The translations under genes were made by a program, and so were the position numbers. Under the pieces are notes generated by a model. The model was given only the letters and a program-made list of their open reading frames with translations, was not told where the DNA came from and made no database searches. Shown in pieces: positions 1 through 9,503 of a stretch of 54,347 bases of DNA. The DNA comes from Fidelibacterota bacterium (GTDB taxonomy: Bacteria > Fidelibacterota > UBA8477 > JABMPR01). Within the stretch, counting starts at the first letter, position 1, and each line of letters begins with the position of its first letter. The stretch is taken from positions 1-54,347 of the forward strand of contig JAIPJM010000016.1 in assembly GCA_021734255.1 (NCBI GenBank), in the 5' to 3' direction.

Positions 1-63
1 AACAGGGTTACATTCATCTCGCCTCCGCTATTGTTGGGTTACAGAATGGCAGAGACACTCCTT

Positions 64-97
64 ATAGCCCTGCCCTCTAGTTGCGGGGCTATTCTAT
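64..97 (+). terminator. Stem-loop terminator of a gene upstream of the window
   Basis: A 10-bp stem (arms 64-73 and 83-92, one G-U pair) closes a 9-base loop and is followed by ATTCTATTTTATT on the plus strand. This has the shape of a rho-independent terminator for a plus-strand gene that ends before the window. The remaining bases up to the first gene (98-238) show no clear promoter or ORF. Confidence 0.5.
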
Positions 98-238
98 TTT
101 ATTAAAGCCAGATATTCAATCGTTTTGGACAGGTATGGAATCTAGATCCAGAACCAATTTCCCATCTCCATTTTCAGTAGCGCTCAGCTATATTCAATGG
201 CTGATTTTGTATTGCCCCATCCTGAAAGGGTTAGATGA

Positions 239-1672
239 ATGACACACACCGCATTGCCACGGCTAAGTCTTCTGAATGAACACCAGATCCAGGAACTGCA
301 CGCTGCTTCACTGGAGCTATTGTGCACAACAGGCATCACAGTCAAGTCACCCCAGGCACTGGAAATTTTTGCTTCCTCCGAAAGCACCACCATTGAGGGC
401 AATACTGTTCTCTTTGAATCAGATCTTATTGAAACCTGTATTGAGCAGGCTCCAAGTTCTATCCAGATCTATGATCGTCATAAAAATCCCAGCTTCAAAC
501 TGGGGCCTGATGTGACTGAAACCGTTTTTGGTATTGGAGTAACAAATACTCACTTTCAGGATCCAGAAACAGAGGACATTGTTCCTTTTGCGCGTCAGCA
601 TATCGCACAGGCAACCCGTCTGGGGAACAGTCTGGAGAATTTTGCGCTTATCTCCACCCCAGGTGTTATCGAAGACCCCCAATTAAAAAATGGCGAGGTC
701 CTGGCCGCTCTCGAAATGCTGGCAAATACTACCAAGCCCCTTGTGATCCTGAGCTCAAATACCGGCGCATTCAGAACAAGCCTGGATCTTTTCGATCATC
801 TGATCGGTGATCTGGCTGCTCATCCCTTTATCATCCCTTACGTTAACCCTATCACACCCCTGATATTAAATGCTGGAACAACAGATAAAATGATCATGAG
901 CATTCAGAAGGGTTTGCCCCTGATCTATTCAAGCTATGGTATGTCAGGAGCAACGACCCCCATCACAGCAGGTGGGACATTGGCACTTCAAAATGCGGAG
1001 CTGCTGGCTGGCTTGGTATTCACCCAACTGGTCAAGGCGGGGACGCCAGTTATTCTGGGTTGTCTTCCCTCGGTCTTCGAGATGCACCATATGACCTCCG
1101 CGTACACGCCCCAGACCATGCTGGTCAACCTGGCCTGTGCGGAGATGATGCACTACTATGGCATCCCCCATGCTGGAACATCCGGCAGCGGTGCAGGATG
1201 GGGAGCGGACCTATCTGCAGGTGGATTACTCTGGATGAATCACCTGACCAGTATGCTGGGAAAAGTAGGGATGGCACCATTCGTAGGGGGCAATTTTGAT
1301 TCACTGGTCTTCTCATCAAAACTGCTGATCTACGCCAACGAGGTGATCCGCCAGCTACGTCTGTTCTCGGACGGTCTGGATTTGAGTAAAGAGAAGATCG
1401 ACCTGAACACGATTCAAGAGACAGGACCTGGAGGTAACTTTCTCCAGACCGATCAAACCCTCACATTATTTCGTGAAATCCATGAACAGCATAATCGTAT
1501 CTGGCCAGGGATTTCTCTGGATGACTGGTTTGGACAAGGGTCTCCACACGCAAATGATATCCTGCAAACATATGTTGATGAAGTGCTGGGTCAGCTGATC
1601 ACTCCCCCTGATCATCGTGAATTGATCAGCAAGGGTGAGGCGTGGATCACTGAGAATAATCCATCAGCCTGA
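239..1672 (+). CDS. Trimethylamine methyltransferase family (MttB-like) protein, non-pyrrolysine
   Basis: This 477-residue protein resembles the MttB superfamily of corrinoid-dependent amine or betaine methyltransferases. The family folds as a TIM barrel that moves a methyl group from a quaternary or tertiary amine to a partner corrinoid protein. Family-like features are the Gly-rich stretch TSGSGAGWGADLS around residues 315-330 and the late ETGPGGNFL motif around residue 396. No in-frame amber codon occurs, so this is not a pyrrolysine enzyme; relatives of that kind include glycine betaine methyltransferases (MtgB). The substrate cannot be read from the sequence. AAAGGG at 225-230 lies 8 bases before the ATG and supports the start. 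No corrinoid protein, reductive activator or second methyltransferase is adjacent. Its 3' end overlaps the convergent esterase gene by 9 bases. Confidence 0.8.
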   Translation: MTHTALPRLSLLNEHQIQELHAASLELLCTTGITVKSPQALEIFASSESTTIEGNTVLFESDLIETCIEQAPSSIQIYDRHKNPSFKLGPDVTETVFGIGVTNTHFQDPETEDIVPFARQHIAQATRLGNSLENFALISTPGVIEDPQLKNGEVLAALEMLANTTKPLVILSSNTGAFRTSLDLFDHLIGDLAAHPFIIPYVNPITPLILNAGTTDKMIMSIQKGLPLIYSSYGMSGATTPITAGGTLALQNAELLAGLVFTQLVKAGTPVILGCLPSVFEMHHMTSAYTPQTMLVNLACAEMMHYYGIPHAGTSGSGAGWGADLSAGGLLWMNHLTSMLGKVGMAPFVGGNFDSLVFSSKLLIYANEVIRQLRLFSDGLDLSKEKIDLNTIQETGPGGNFLQTDQTLTLFREIHEQHNRIWPGISLDDWFGQGSPHANDILQTYVDEVLGQLITPPDHRELISKGEAWITENNPSA

Positions 1673-2377
1673 GATCACTGATTCAAGGAAGTCGAATTGT
1701 TCGGGACACCACTTTTCCCAGAAGGTCCAATTGTGTCCGCCAGGATGCTCATAATACTCAAACTCGAGATCGTTCTCATTTAGCTTATTGCGTAGAAAGC
1801 GCATCTCACTGAGGACACCATCAGACGTCCCGACATCGATACGAATATCTCGGTCCACCAGATTCGTGAACTTGGAAGTAGCCGAATAATAAGTTCCACT
1901 CAAGACGCCGCAGGCTGCAAATTTGTCCGGGTGCTCACTCAGGATGAAGATCGCTCCCCCACCACCATTTGAGATCCCACAAATTGCCCGGCGGTTGAGA
2001 TCAATGTCAATATCGTAATTCTTTTCGACCTTCTGGACGACCTCAAGGACATAATCCTGATATTGTTCATTCACGTCCACCGGGTCATTGGTATAGGTAT
2101 GTGCACCGGCGGTGAGAGAAACGAACATGATCTCACGCTCCTTGGCTTCTTCCTCCAGATCGATACCAGAGCCCCATGCATCAGCCTCTGTATTCCACCC
2201 ATTCAACAAATAGATCACCGGGGTGGAGGAGGTGTAGGAATCTGGGTAATAGACTTCCACTTGTGATATATTCGAGATGGACCGACTAAAGAATGTATAG
2301 GTTTCGTGGACCCCCTGATCAAACAATAGGTCACAGCTATGGAACAGGAAGGGTATGATCAGTAGATATTTTTTCAT
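1664..2377 (-). CDS. Putative esterase lipoprotein (alpha/beta hydrolase, esterase D type)
   Basis: The 237-residue protein starts with a lipoprotein-type signal (MKKYLLIIPFLFHSC), so it is probably membrane anchored. The body matches the 'putative esterase' group of alpha/beta hydrolases (esterase D, feruloyl or tributyrin esterase-like). It has a nucleophile elbow GISNGG with Ser about residue 136 and a late PGGHNW motif that would carry the catalytic His. An in-frame upstream extension to 2437 exists, but the ATG at 2375-2377 directly precedes the signal peptide and is preferred. The substrate is unknown. The gene converges on the methyltransferase gene and overlaps it by 9 bases. Confidence 0.75.
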   Translation of the reverse strand: MKKYLLIIPFLFHSCDLLFDQGVHETYTFFSRSISNISQVEVYYPDSYTSSTPVIYLLNGWNTEADAWGSGIDLEEEAKEREIMFVSLTAGAHTYTNDPVDVNEQYQDYVLEVVQKVEKNYDIDIDLNRRAICGISNGGGGAIFILSEHPDKFAACGVLSGTYYSATSKFTNLVDRDIRIDVGTSDGVLSEMRFLRNKLNENDLEFEYYEHPGGHNWTFWEKWCPEQFDFLESVISG

Positions 2378-2571
2378 GGCTTTGTCTTTCAGGTAATCCC
2401 TGGCCCTAAGTTCGTATACACGCTTCCGGTTCGCCACTCATTTCTACAAAGGGAGCCATGTGTCTGCTAATGGTACCCTTCCTGTTCCAAATTGACTTTA
2501 AACTTCCCTCTTGTTGTCAAAATGCAATTAATTAGCTTAGCATTTCAAACACCCCGGTCAGGAGTAAAATC

Positions 2572-3435
2572 ATGGACAACATTCATATCGGTACCTGCAG
2601 CTGGAAATATGACTCCTGGGAGGGTCTGGTCTATCGCTCGGCCAAACCTGACAACTACCTCAGGGAATATGCTCAAAAATACAATTCTGTGGAGATCGAC
2701 CAGTGGTTTTGGTCACTATTTGGGGAAAATCAGGTCGTTCTACCAAAATCTGGGGTGGTAACGGAATACAAGGGATCAGTTCCTGCTGACTTCAAATTTG
2801 TGATCAAGGTGCCCAATAGCCTGACGCTCACCCATTACTACAAAAAAGTTAAAACGGATCCCCTTAGCAAGAATCCGCATTTTCTGTCACCTGATCTGTT
2901 CAGGCGCTTCCTAGACTCCATTGGGCCCTTATTACCCCAGGTAGGTGCTTTGAGTTTTCAATTTGAGTATTTGAATAAACAAAAAATGGGGTCTCAGACG
3001 GAATTTCTTGATCACTTGGGAGCGTTTGCCCAGGCCATTGAATCCCCTGTCCCGATCTGTGTCGAAACTCGGAATCCATACTATCTCAACACGCGCTATT
3101 TTGATTTCCTGCAGGCAGCAGACATGGGTCATACTTTCTGCCATGGTTACTACATGCCTGATATTACTGAGACCTACGAGACATTCAGCAGCCAGCTACA
3201 GGGAACCACGATCATTCGCTTATTGGGACGGGATCGCAAGGGGATCGAAAAGACGACTGGGAAGCAGTGGGGACGAGTGGTGGACCCGCAAGATGCTGAG
3301 ATCCCGGGGATCAGTCGGATGATCCGCAAGATGGTAGACCAATCAGGAATGGATGTCTATCTTAACGTGAATAACCACTATGAAGGGTCCGCGCCGGTGA
3401 CTATTGAGAAGTTCCACGACCTACTCCAGCTGTAG
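2572..3435 (+). CDS. DUF72 domain-containing protein
   Basis: This 287-residue protein belongs to the DUF72 (YecE-like) family, which adopts a TIM-barrel-like fold and has no firmly established reaction. Recognisable features are the opening IGTCSWKYDSWEG, the NSVEIDQWFW segment, the FKFVIKVP strand, and the ICVETRNPYY stretch near residue 163. Length fits the family (about 240-290). It lacks a signal peptide and should be cytoplasmic. Two in-frame starts are not in competition; the ATG at 2572 begins right at the first family strand. It stands alone between the esterase gene and the large repeat lipoprotein. Confidence 0.85.
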   Translation: MDNIHIGTCSWKYDSWEGLVYRSAKPDNYLREYAQKYNSVEIDQWFWSLFGENQVVLPKSGVVTEYKGSVPADFKFVIKVPNSLTLTHYYKKVKTDPLSKNPHFLSPDLFRRFLDSIGPLLPQVGALSFQFEYLNKQKMGSQTEFLDHLGAFAQAIESPVPICVETRNPYYLNTRYFDFLQAADMGHTFCHGYYMPDITETYETFSSQLQGTTIIRLLGRDRKGIEKTTGKQWGRVVDPQDAEIPGISRMIRKMVDQSGMDVYLNVNNHYEGSAPVTIEKFHDLLQL

Positions 3436-3488
3436 ATATTCTCAGATCCTGAAATTTACGTATCCAATTATTAGCTATTAATAATAAA

Positions 3489-3504
3489 GCGTATTAATAT
3501 ACGC
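3489..3504. promoter_or_regulatory. Inverted repeat upstream of the FN3-repeat lipoprotein gene
   Basis: GCGTAT-TAAT-ATACGC is a perfect 6-bp inverted repeat centred about 50 bases before the ATG at 3547, in an AT-rich stretch. It could be an operator or a short hairpin; no T-run follows, so a terminator is less likely. No regulator can be assigned. Confidence 0.25.
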
Positions 3505-3546
3505 GCTGATAAATATTTGTATTCTATTCCTGACTTGAGGTTTGTC

Positions 3547-6500
3547 ATGCGTAAATTTTCTCTCCTATCAATACTCTTGGTTTTAATGATGTTATTTGCC
3601 TGTGAGACCTATGATCACACACCGCCGGAAGTTATCATCGACTCTCCAAATGCACTGGCCCCAGTCATGGACATAACTCGGGTGGAGATCACTGCTACTG
3701 ATGATGAAGAGATGGCGTACGTCGAGTTACTCGTGGACGGTGAGGAGACTAGCCTCAGGGACTCCACCCTTCCGTACCTCATTGATTGGAGTACTTACGA
3801 TTATGAAAATCAGTCAGACCATATTCTTATTGCAAGAGCTTGGGATGCTAGTGAGAACTACTCAGACAGTGAACCAGTGAGGGTAAGGATCGTCAATGAT
3901 GATTACTACCCGGCTTCCATCGATGTCATACAGATCACCTATGAGGATGATGGATTTACCCTTTTATGGGATGAGTCTGCAGAAGCGGATTTTGAATCAT
4001 ATACGCTGAGAAAATATGCAGGGTCGTTGCTCGACTCAGCAAGGATTGCCTTCCAGTCTTTTGACGTGGCAGAACATTCATACCGCGATGAGGATGTTGA
4101 TCCTCTAGTCCAATATTATTATAGAATAACCGTGACAGACACCTTTGGCCTGGCAACTGCTGGGAGACACAACCTATCTCCTGACCCAAGAGATTATGCT
4201 CCTTCTTCACTAACTTCTTCCGGCACTGATAATACGATAAAACTTAGATGGGTTGACAATAGTCCTTTTGAAAGTGGTTTTATTATTGAAAGAGATGAAG
4301 GTGCTGGCTTTACAATTCTAGATACTGTCAAGACCAATACAACTGGTTATAGTGATGAGAATTTAGAATATGACATCTATTACCGTTATCGAGTCGCAGC
4401 TTTAACACAGACAAATCAGTCTGAGTATAGCTCATATACTGGTATTAGCTCCCCATTAAAATTTGCTCCTTCAAATCTTGCCGCATCCACAGGCGATACG
4501 ACGATTACGCTAAGTTGGGTAGACAACTCTCTTTTTGAGCAGGGTTTTCGTATTGAACGTAGTGAGGGTGATGGATATATTCAAATTGGTGAGGTATCAG
4601 CTAACGTTAAAACCTTTACTGATTCAGTTCTAGATGAGGGAGAGTACTACCTTTATCGAGTTGCAGCATTTACTACAACTTTACAGTCCAATTATAGTAA
4701 TAGCTTATCAGTTACATCGCCTGTCAAATTCGCACCTAGTTCACTTACATCCACAACAACCGAGACAACTATTCGCTTAAGATGGGATGATAATTGTATC
4801 TTCGAAGCGGGGTTTGTGCTTCAAAGAGATGAAGGATTAGGATTCTCAGAAATTGCTCGACTACCAATAAATACAGTGGGTTATATCGACACTAATCTGG
4901 TATACAATCAAACATATCGATATCAGGTAGCTGCCCATACTTCCCAAAAGCAGTCTGATTTCACCAATACAATTTCGGTTCACTCACCGCTTCTATTTAC
5001 ACCCACGAATCTGAGCGCGCAAGGTGCAGATACCGCCATCGTGCTAAGGTGGGAAGACAACTGCATTTTTGAGGATGGCTTCATCATTGAGAGAAGATCC
5101 AATGCAGGTTACGTTCGTATAGCCACATTGGGAGCTGACAGTATAAGTTATGTAGATTCTGAAATATTTGAGGATGAATTTTACACTTACCGCATTGCAG
5201 CATACACACAGGACAGTCAATCAGATTATAGTGCTGGAGTTTCTATCGCCTCCCCGATCAAATTTGCACCTAGTGGTTTATCCGCTGCTTCAACTGGGAA
5301 TACAATCGTTTTAAGATGGAATGACAACTCATTGCTAGAAGAAGGTTTTGTCATTGAGCGAGATGATGGGAGTGGCTACGAAGAGATTGCCCAGTTAGGG
5401 TATAATTACACAACATTTGTCGATGATAGTCTAGAATATGACAAGCTGTACAATTATAGAGTTGCCGCTTTTACTTCAGAACAGCAATCGAACTATTCGA
5501 ATACTGTGACTATACAGTCGCCGATCTCACTTGCTCCAACTGGCCTTGCTGTTACTCCGCAAGAAACAAGTATCAGACTGACCTGGTCAGACAATAGCGA
5601 TTTTGAAGAAGGATATATCATTGAAAGAGACGAGGGAGCAGGTTTCGATGAAATTGCACGCGTACGTTACAATTATACCTATTTTACTGACGATAGTTTG
5701 ACCTATGGGACACTTTACACTTACAGAGTTGCCGCTTATGTCTCGTCTAGTGTTTCAGCTTATACAAATACTATAACAATTGATTCTCCTCTAAAATTAG
5801 CACCCACAAATCTGACAGGTTTTGGAGAGGGCGCTCAAATTAATCTCTCCTGGCAAGACAACTCCATCATTGAAGATGGGTTCAGGATAGAAAGGGACGC
5901 GGGCACCGGATTTGTACAAGTGGCAGGAATCGGTCCCGATACTTCAGAGTATACAGATAGCGATCTCAGCTATGACACCGAGTACCGGTACAGAGTTCGT
6001 GCCTTTGTCGGTGCGACACAGAGTGTATTTACTCCTATCATCACATTAGCTTCACCTCTGAAGTTCAGCCCTACAAGCCTGGCATCGACAGTGAGTGATA
6101 CAACAATCCACCTTTCCTGGACAGATAACAGTATTTTTGAAGATGGATTCAAAGTTGAAAGAGATGCAGGATCAGGTTTTGTTCAGATAGCAGAGCTTGT
6201 TGCCGATGTCACAACCTTTGATGACTCTGACTTAACAGAGGGTGGCAACTATTCTTACCGAGTTTTTGCTTTTGAAGGAACGAATAATTCGGGGTATACC
6301 AATGTGGTTGATGTTAATTCTCCTGTCAAATTTACCCCTACAAACTTGACTGCGACCTCGGCTGATACTACCATAAGTCTAGCCTGGGATGATGACTGCT
6401 TATTTGAAGATGGATTCAGGGTTGAGAGAGACGCAGGAACTGGATATGTACAAATTGCTGCACTCGCTGCAAATATTACAAGCTATGATGATAGCGATCT

Positions 6501-7866
6501 AGAAGAAAATAGTGACTATTCATACCGGGTTAATGCTTTTGAGGGTGGAGATAATTCTGGATTTAGTAATGAGGTTACAATTGCTTCACCAGTTGTGTTC
6601 ACACCCACAGGGCTGTCAACAAGTGCTGCAGATACAACGATCACACTCACATGGACAGATGGATGTCTGTTTGAGGATGGTTTTGTTATCGAACGTGATG
6701 CCGGAGCTGGTTTTATGCTTCTCGATTCAGTTTCAGCCAATACCACCAGCTATGAAGACGTAGTATACAAAGAGGACCAATACTACTCATACCGTATCTT
6801 CGCTTATACTGGAGCAGATAGTTCTGGGTATAGTGGAGAGGTTTCAGAGCTTTCTCCCGCGATTTTCACTCCAACAAACCTTCTTGCAACTGTGTCGAGT
6901 AACTCGGTTCACTTGGAATGGGATGATGACTGCCTGTTTGAAGACGGATTCAGGATTGAAAGGGATTCTGGCTTAGGGTTCGTCCAAATAGCAGAGATTG
7001 GTACGGATATTACCGATTACGCAGACAACTACTTAAGTTATGGTACTGATTTCAGCTATCGCGTGCTTGCATATAAGGGAGCTGATCAATCCTCCTACTC
7101 AAATACTGCTTCTGCAACCATTGAAGCTCTAAATGCTATAGAATGGGTCACAGTCTTAGGTGGTGACTATTCCTTCGGGACCAACCCAGTGGATACACTG
7201 TCTGATTTGGGAACCAACTACGATATCATGAAATATGAAGTTACCAATGCACAGTATGTTGCCTACTTGGAAGAGGCACTTGCCACATTCGCAATCACCC
7301 CTGTTGGTCAGGACTCGATCATAGGACCCTTCGGTGGTGATGGTAATTGGCCTCTAGATGATTACCTGTATTATGATTTTACAGAAGTAGACGGACGCAT
7401 CGGCTTCAATGGCTCCTATTTCACAATTGAAGCAGGTTATGAGAACCACCCAGTGGTCGCAGTCACCTGGTTTGGTGCTAATGCATTTGCCCAACATTAT
7501 GGGTGGGATCTGCCCACTGGAAATGAATGGGAAAAGGCGGCTAGAGGTATTGATGCCAGAAGGTACCCCTGGGGCGATGAAGCTCCCACTTGCGACCTGG
7601 CAAATTTCTCTAATTCCTGTAATAATGGGACTGTAGCCGTTGGACAGACCAGCGGTGAAAGTGCTTATGGAGCCTACGATATGGTTGGGAACGTCTGGGA
7701 ATGGACAAGTACCTACGATCCTGATGTATTTGATGGTACAGCGGACAACCGTACGATTCGTGGTGGGAGTTGGTCCTTCTATTCTGAAGATCTTTACGTT
7801 TGGAATTGGGAGCCAGCGAGTCCCAAGTACTCATATTATCGTATTGGCTTCCGCTGCGTAAAGTAG
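3547..7866 (+). CDS. Large lipoprotein: eleven FN3-like repeats plus FGE/SUMF1-like C-terminal domain
   Basis: The 1439-residue product starts with a lipoprotein signal (MRKFSLLSILLVLMMLFAC, Cys19). An Ig-like domain (about 25-115), a divergent FN3 domain (about 120-217), eleven tandem FN3-like units of 89 residues (218-1195) and a C-terminal formylglycine-generating-enzyme-like domain (about 1199-1439) follow. That last domain shows the family motifs MKYEVTNAQYVAYL, HPVVAVTW, LPTGNEWEKAARG, YPWGDE, YDMVGNVWEWT and RGGSW...GFRCV. The Cys pair of active aerobic FGEs is missing after RGGSW, so a binding role is more likely than sulfatase maturation. I chose the ATG at 3547 because GAGG at 3537-3540 sits 6 bases upstream and the signal peptide starts there; a TTG at 3517 is a weaker alternative. 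Likely a surface or periplasmic adhesin or binding protein. Confidence 0.8.
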   Translation: MRKFSLLSILLVLMMLFACETYDHTPPEVIIDSPNALAPVMDITRVEITATDDEEMAYVELLVDGEETSLRDSTLPYLIDWSTYDYENQSDHILIARAWDASENYSDSEPVRVRIVNDDYYPASIDVIQITYEDDGFTLLWDESAEADFESYTLRKYAGSLLDSARIAFQSFDVAEHSYRDEDVDPLVQYYYRITVTDTFGLATAGRHNLSPDPRDYAPSSLTSSGTDNTIKLRWVDNSPFESGFIIERDEGAGFTILDTVKTNTTGYSDENLEYDIYYRYRVAALTQTNQSEYSSYTGISSPLKFAPSNLAASTGDTTITLSWVDNSLFEQGFRIERSEGDGYIQIGEVSANVKTFTDSVLDEGEYYLYRVAAFTTTLQSNYSNSLSVTSPVKFAPSSLTSTTTETTIRLRWDDNCIFEAGFVLQRDEGLGFSEIARLPINTVGYIDTNLVYNQTYRYQVAAHTSQKQSDFTNTISVHSPLLFTPTNLSAQGADTAIVLRWEDNCIFEDGFIIERRSNAGYVRIATLGADSISYVDSEIFEDEFYTYRIAAYTQDSQSDYSAGVSIASPIKFAPSGLSAASTGNTIVLRWNDNSLLEEGFVIERDDGSGYEEIAQLGYNYTTFVDDSLEYDKLYNYRVAAFTSEQQSNYSNTVTIQSPISLAPTGLAVTPQETSIRLTWSDNSDFEEGYIIERDEGAGFDEIARVRYNYTYFTDDSLTYGTLYTYRVAAYVSSSVSAYTNTITIDSPLKLAPTNLTGFGEGAQINLSWQDNSIIEDGFRIERDAGTGFVQVAGIGPDTSEYTDSDLSYDTEYRYRVRAFVGATQSVFTPIITLASPLKFSPTSLASTVSDTTIHLSWTDNSIFEDGFKVERDAGSGFVQIAELVADVTTFDDSDLTEGGNYSYRVFAFEGTNNSGYTNVVDVNSPVKFTPTNLTATSADTTISLAWDDDCLFEDGFRVERDAGTGYVQIAALAANITSYDDSDLEENSDYSYRVNAFEGGDNSGFSNEVTIASPVVFTPTGLSTSAADTTITLTWTDGCLFEDGFVIERDAGAGFMLLDSVSANTTSYEDVVYKEDQYYSYRIFAYTGADSSGYSGEVSELSPAIFTPTNLLATVSSNSVHLEWDDDCLFEDGFRIERDSGLGFVQIAEIGTDITDYADNYLSYGTDFSYRVLAYKGADQSSYSNTASATIEALNAIEWVTVLGGDYSFGTNPVDTLSDLGTNYDIMKYEVTNAQYVAYLEEALATFAITPVGQDSIIGPFGGDGNWPLDDYLYYDFTEVDGRIGFNGSYFTIEAGYENHPVVAVTWFGANAFAQHYGWDLPTGNEWEKAARGIDARRYPWGDEAPTCDLANFSNSCNNGTVAVGQTSGESAYGAYDMVGNVWEWTSTYDPDVFDGTADNRTIRGGSWSFYSEDLYVWNWEPASPKYSYYRIGFRCVK
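4198..7131 (+). repeat. Eleven tandem 267-bp coding repeats (89-residue FN3-like units)
   Basis: Units begin at 4198, 4465, 4732, 4999, 5266, 5533, 5800, 6067, 6334, 6601 and 6868. Each start-to-start distance is exactly 267 bases, with no indel. The consensus unit opens with (A/T)PT-L, then L-W-DN--FE-GF-IERD-G-GF, a YxYRV-AF strand and an ending SP--F. Units 3, 4, 9, 10 and 11 carry a single Cys at the same site (WxDxC). Synonymous positions differ widely between units, so this is an old protein repeat rather than a recent DNA expansion. Confidence 0.95.
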
Positions 7867-7885
7867 GTCTTTAAAATCGGTTCTG

Positions 7886-9421
7886 CTATTTATTTGCAGT
7901 GAGGTAACGCGTGCGGTTCACGATACCTGAGTAAGCCAGCCCAAGATTTTTTGCCAGCTGTTTCTTATTATAATTATTCAGTTTATAGTGATAGGCCAGC
8001 ATGTCTTTTTCAAACAGCTCATTGATCTGCACCCAATTCAGATCCCGATGCATCCGACAATACTGCTGAAGGCCTTCCATATAGTGGTCGGCTGGAATGT
8101 CCACATCAGTTTTTCGGAAGTTGGGAAAGGGTATCCCCCTTCTCCTGAGACGCTCCGTTGTGGAATAAAAGGAGGATGCCGGTATCTCAAGCGCCTTTAA
8201 GGTCTTATTCCCAACACCCGTATTTGTGTAGTGGTAAAGGAACAGATTGTAGTGGAACAGATCCTTGATCCTGACCCACTCCATTTCCCTGGAAAAAGCA
8301 AACAGATCCTCATTGGCAGCCTCGTTCACGTCACCTGGGAAATGTTCCTCAAGAAACCTCACATACTGCCGCACCACCCTCAGTCTGTCTCCGACGATAG
8401 GAATGTTGTTCCTGGCCAGATCCATGACAGTTTCATGGGCTTGCTGGAAGTAGAAAAAGGCGCGCGTCATGTCCTTCTCCTGACGATGGTACAAACGGGC
8501 CAGAAGGGCACTCAAGCTTGCCAACTCCGATTCAATGGCAAATCTCTGACTAAGTTCCGTGCCCTCTTTTGCATATTCCAATGCCTTTTCAAGGTCACCA
8601 GACTTTTGATACATACTGGCAAGCTCATACAAAAGCCTGCTTTTGAAAAAATTATTCCCGACCTTTTTGAGTAGATCTTCATAATAGAGGATCAACTCTG
8701 GCTCCCGTTCCTGCATCCGCAGCATGACCCCGCGGGTGAGATCAATAGCCCAGCGTAAGAAATTGTAGCCTGATGTGGCTGCTATTTCATGAGCAATATC
8801 CAGGTGCTCAGTGGCCTCATGGACAGCGTTCTCAACCAAAAAGCGCCTGGCCAGTTCATAATGAGCCTGGGCTTCCATAACTGTCATATCATAGCGGTTG
8901 AAGTAGGCGATGCTTTGATACCATTTCCTGAGCACACTCTTTTTCAGGGGGCCCTTCTGACTGACGAGCAGCTGAAAGCCGATCACCTGCTTAAGCTTGT
9001 TGGAGCGAACGATAGCCCTGGCGTGCTCCAGGTGTAGGACTGAGCTATTTTCAAGTCCAATTCGCCGTAGGAATTGAGAGTAGTCATAGTAAAAGAAGGC
9101 CAGGGCAGATTCCTGCTGGGCTGGACTATTTAGCACATTTATCTTTTCCAAAACCTCATCATACAACTCAGTGGCATAACGGAAATTTCCCTCTCTACCC
9201 GCTATTTTGGCAAAGTTCATCTTCAGTAGGGCCTCCAGAAGGCGGCTCCGCCTTTCTTCAACCTTCCCCTGATCCAGGAGTAAACTGAGTCGTTCCTCCT
9301 CAATGAGACCGGCCTGGCCCATGATCCCAAAACATTCAGATGCGTGGAAATCTTCAACAAAACCCGGCGTATCATGGGTTTTGTTCAGTTCGTTACTTAT
9401 CAGCTGTTGTCGCTTAACCAT
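7886..9421 (-). CDS. TPR protein with two Fis-like C-terminal helical units (putative regulator)
   Basis: The 511-residue protein has no signal peptide. Residues about 40-350 are helical and fit tetratricopeptide-like repeats (for example ALLKMNFAKIAGREGNFRYA and LLYELASMYQKSGDLEKALE). The last 130 residues hold two related units that start WVRIKDLFHYNLFLYHY and WVQINELFEKDMLAYHY. Each continues into a helix-turn-helix-like segment: NKTLKALEIPASSFYSTTERL and KKQLAKNLGLAYSGIVNRTRYL. This resembles the Fis-type HTH at the end of sigma-54 activators (xxAAxxLGIxxxxLxxRLxxL). I infer a DNA-binding regulator with a TPR sensory or protein-interaction body; no close named family is recognised. CCTCC at 9433-9437 gives a GGAGG site 11 bases before the ATG. 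It converges on the FN3 lipoprotein gene. Confidence 0.6.
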   Translation of the reverse strand: MVKRQQLISNELNKTHDTPGFVEDFHASECFGIMGQAGLIEEERLSLLLDQGKVEERRSRLLEALLKMNFAKIAGREGNFRYATELYDEVLEKINVLNSPAQQESALAFFYYDYSQFLRRIGLENSSVLHLEHARAIVRSNKLKQVIGFQLLVSQKGPLKKSVLRKWYQSIAYFNRYDMTVMEAQAHYELARRFLVENAVHEATEHLDIAHEIAATSGYNFLRWAIDLTRGVMLRMQEREPELILYYEDLLKKVGNNFFKSRLLYELASMYQKSGDLEKALEYAKEGTELSQRFAIESELASLSALLARLYHRQEKDMTRAFFYFQQAHETVMDLARNNIPIVGDRLRVVRQYVRFLEEHFPGDVNEAANEDLFAFSREMEWVRIKDLFHYNLFLYHYTNTGVGNKTLKALEIPASSFYSTTERLRRRGIPFPNFRKTDVDIPADHYMEGLQQYCRMHRDLNWVQINELFEKDMLAYHYKLNNYNKKQLAKNLGLAYSGIVNRTRYLTANK

Positions 9422-9503
9422 AACAAAATTTTCCTCCGTCTATAGGAGCAATGCTGGAAGTCGTCTTCCTGAAGTGTTCTACCCCGAATCCCCTACTGAA
9501 GTC

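Noticed and set aside
239..1672. Pyrrolysine-containing trimethylamine methyltransferase
   Set aside because: There is no in-frame TAG within the gene.
4198..7131. Satellite DNA or CRISPR-like array
   Set aside because: The repeat is an intact coding frame of 267-base units with divergent DNA and no short repeat-spacer structure.
7138..7866. Sulfatase-modifying enzyme (active FGE)
   Set aside because: The catalytic Cys pair after the RGGSW motif is missing and no sulfatase gene is in the window.
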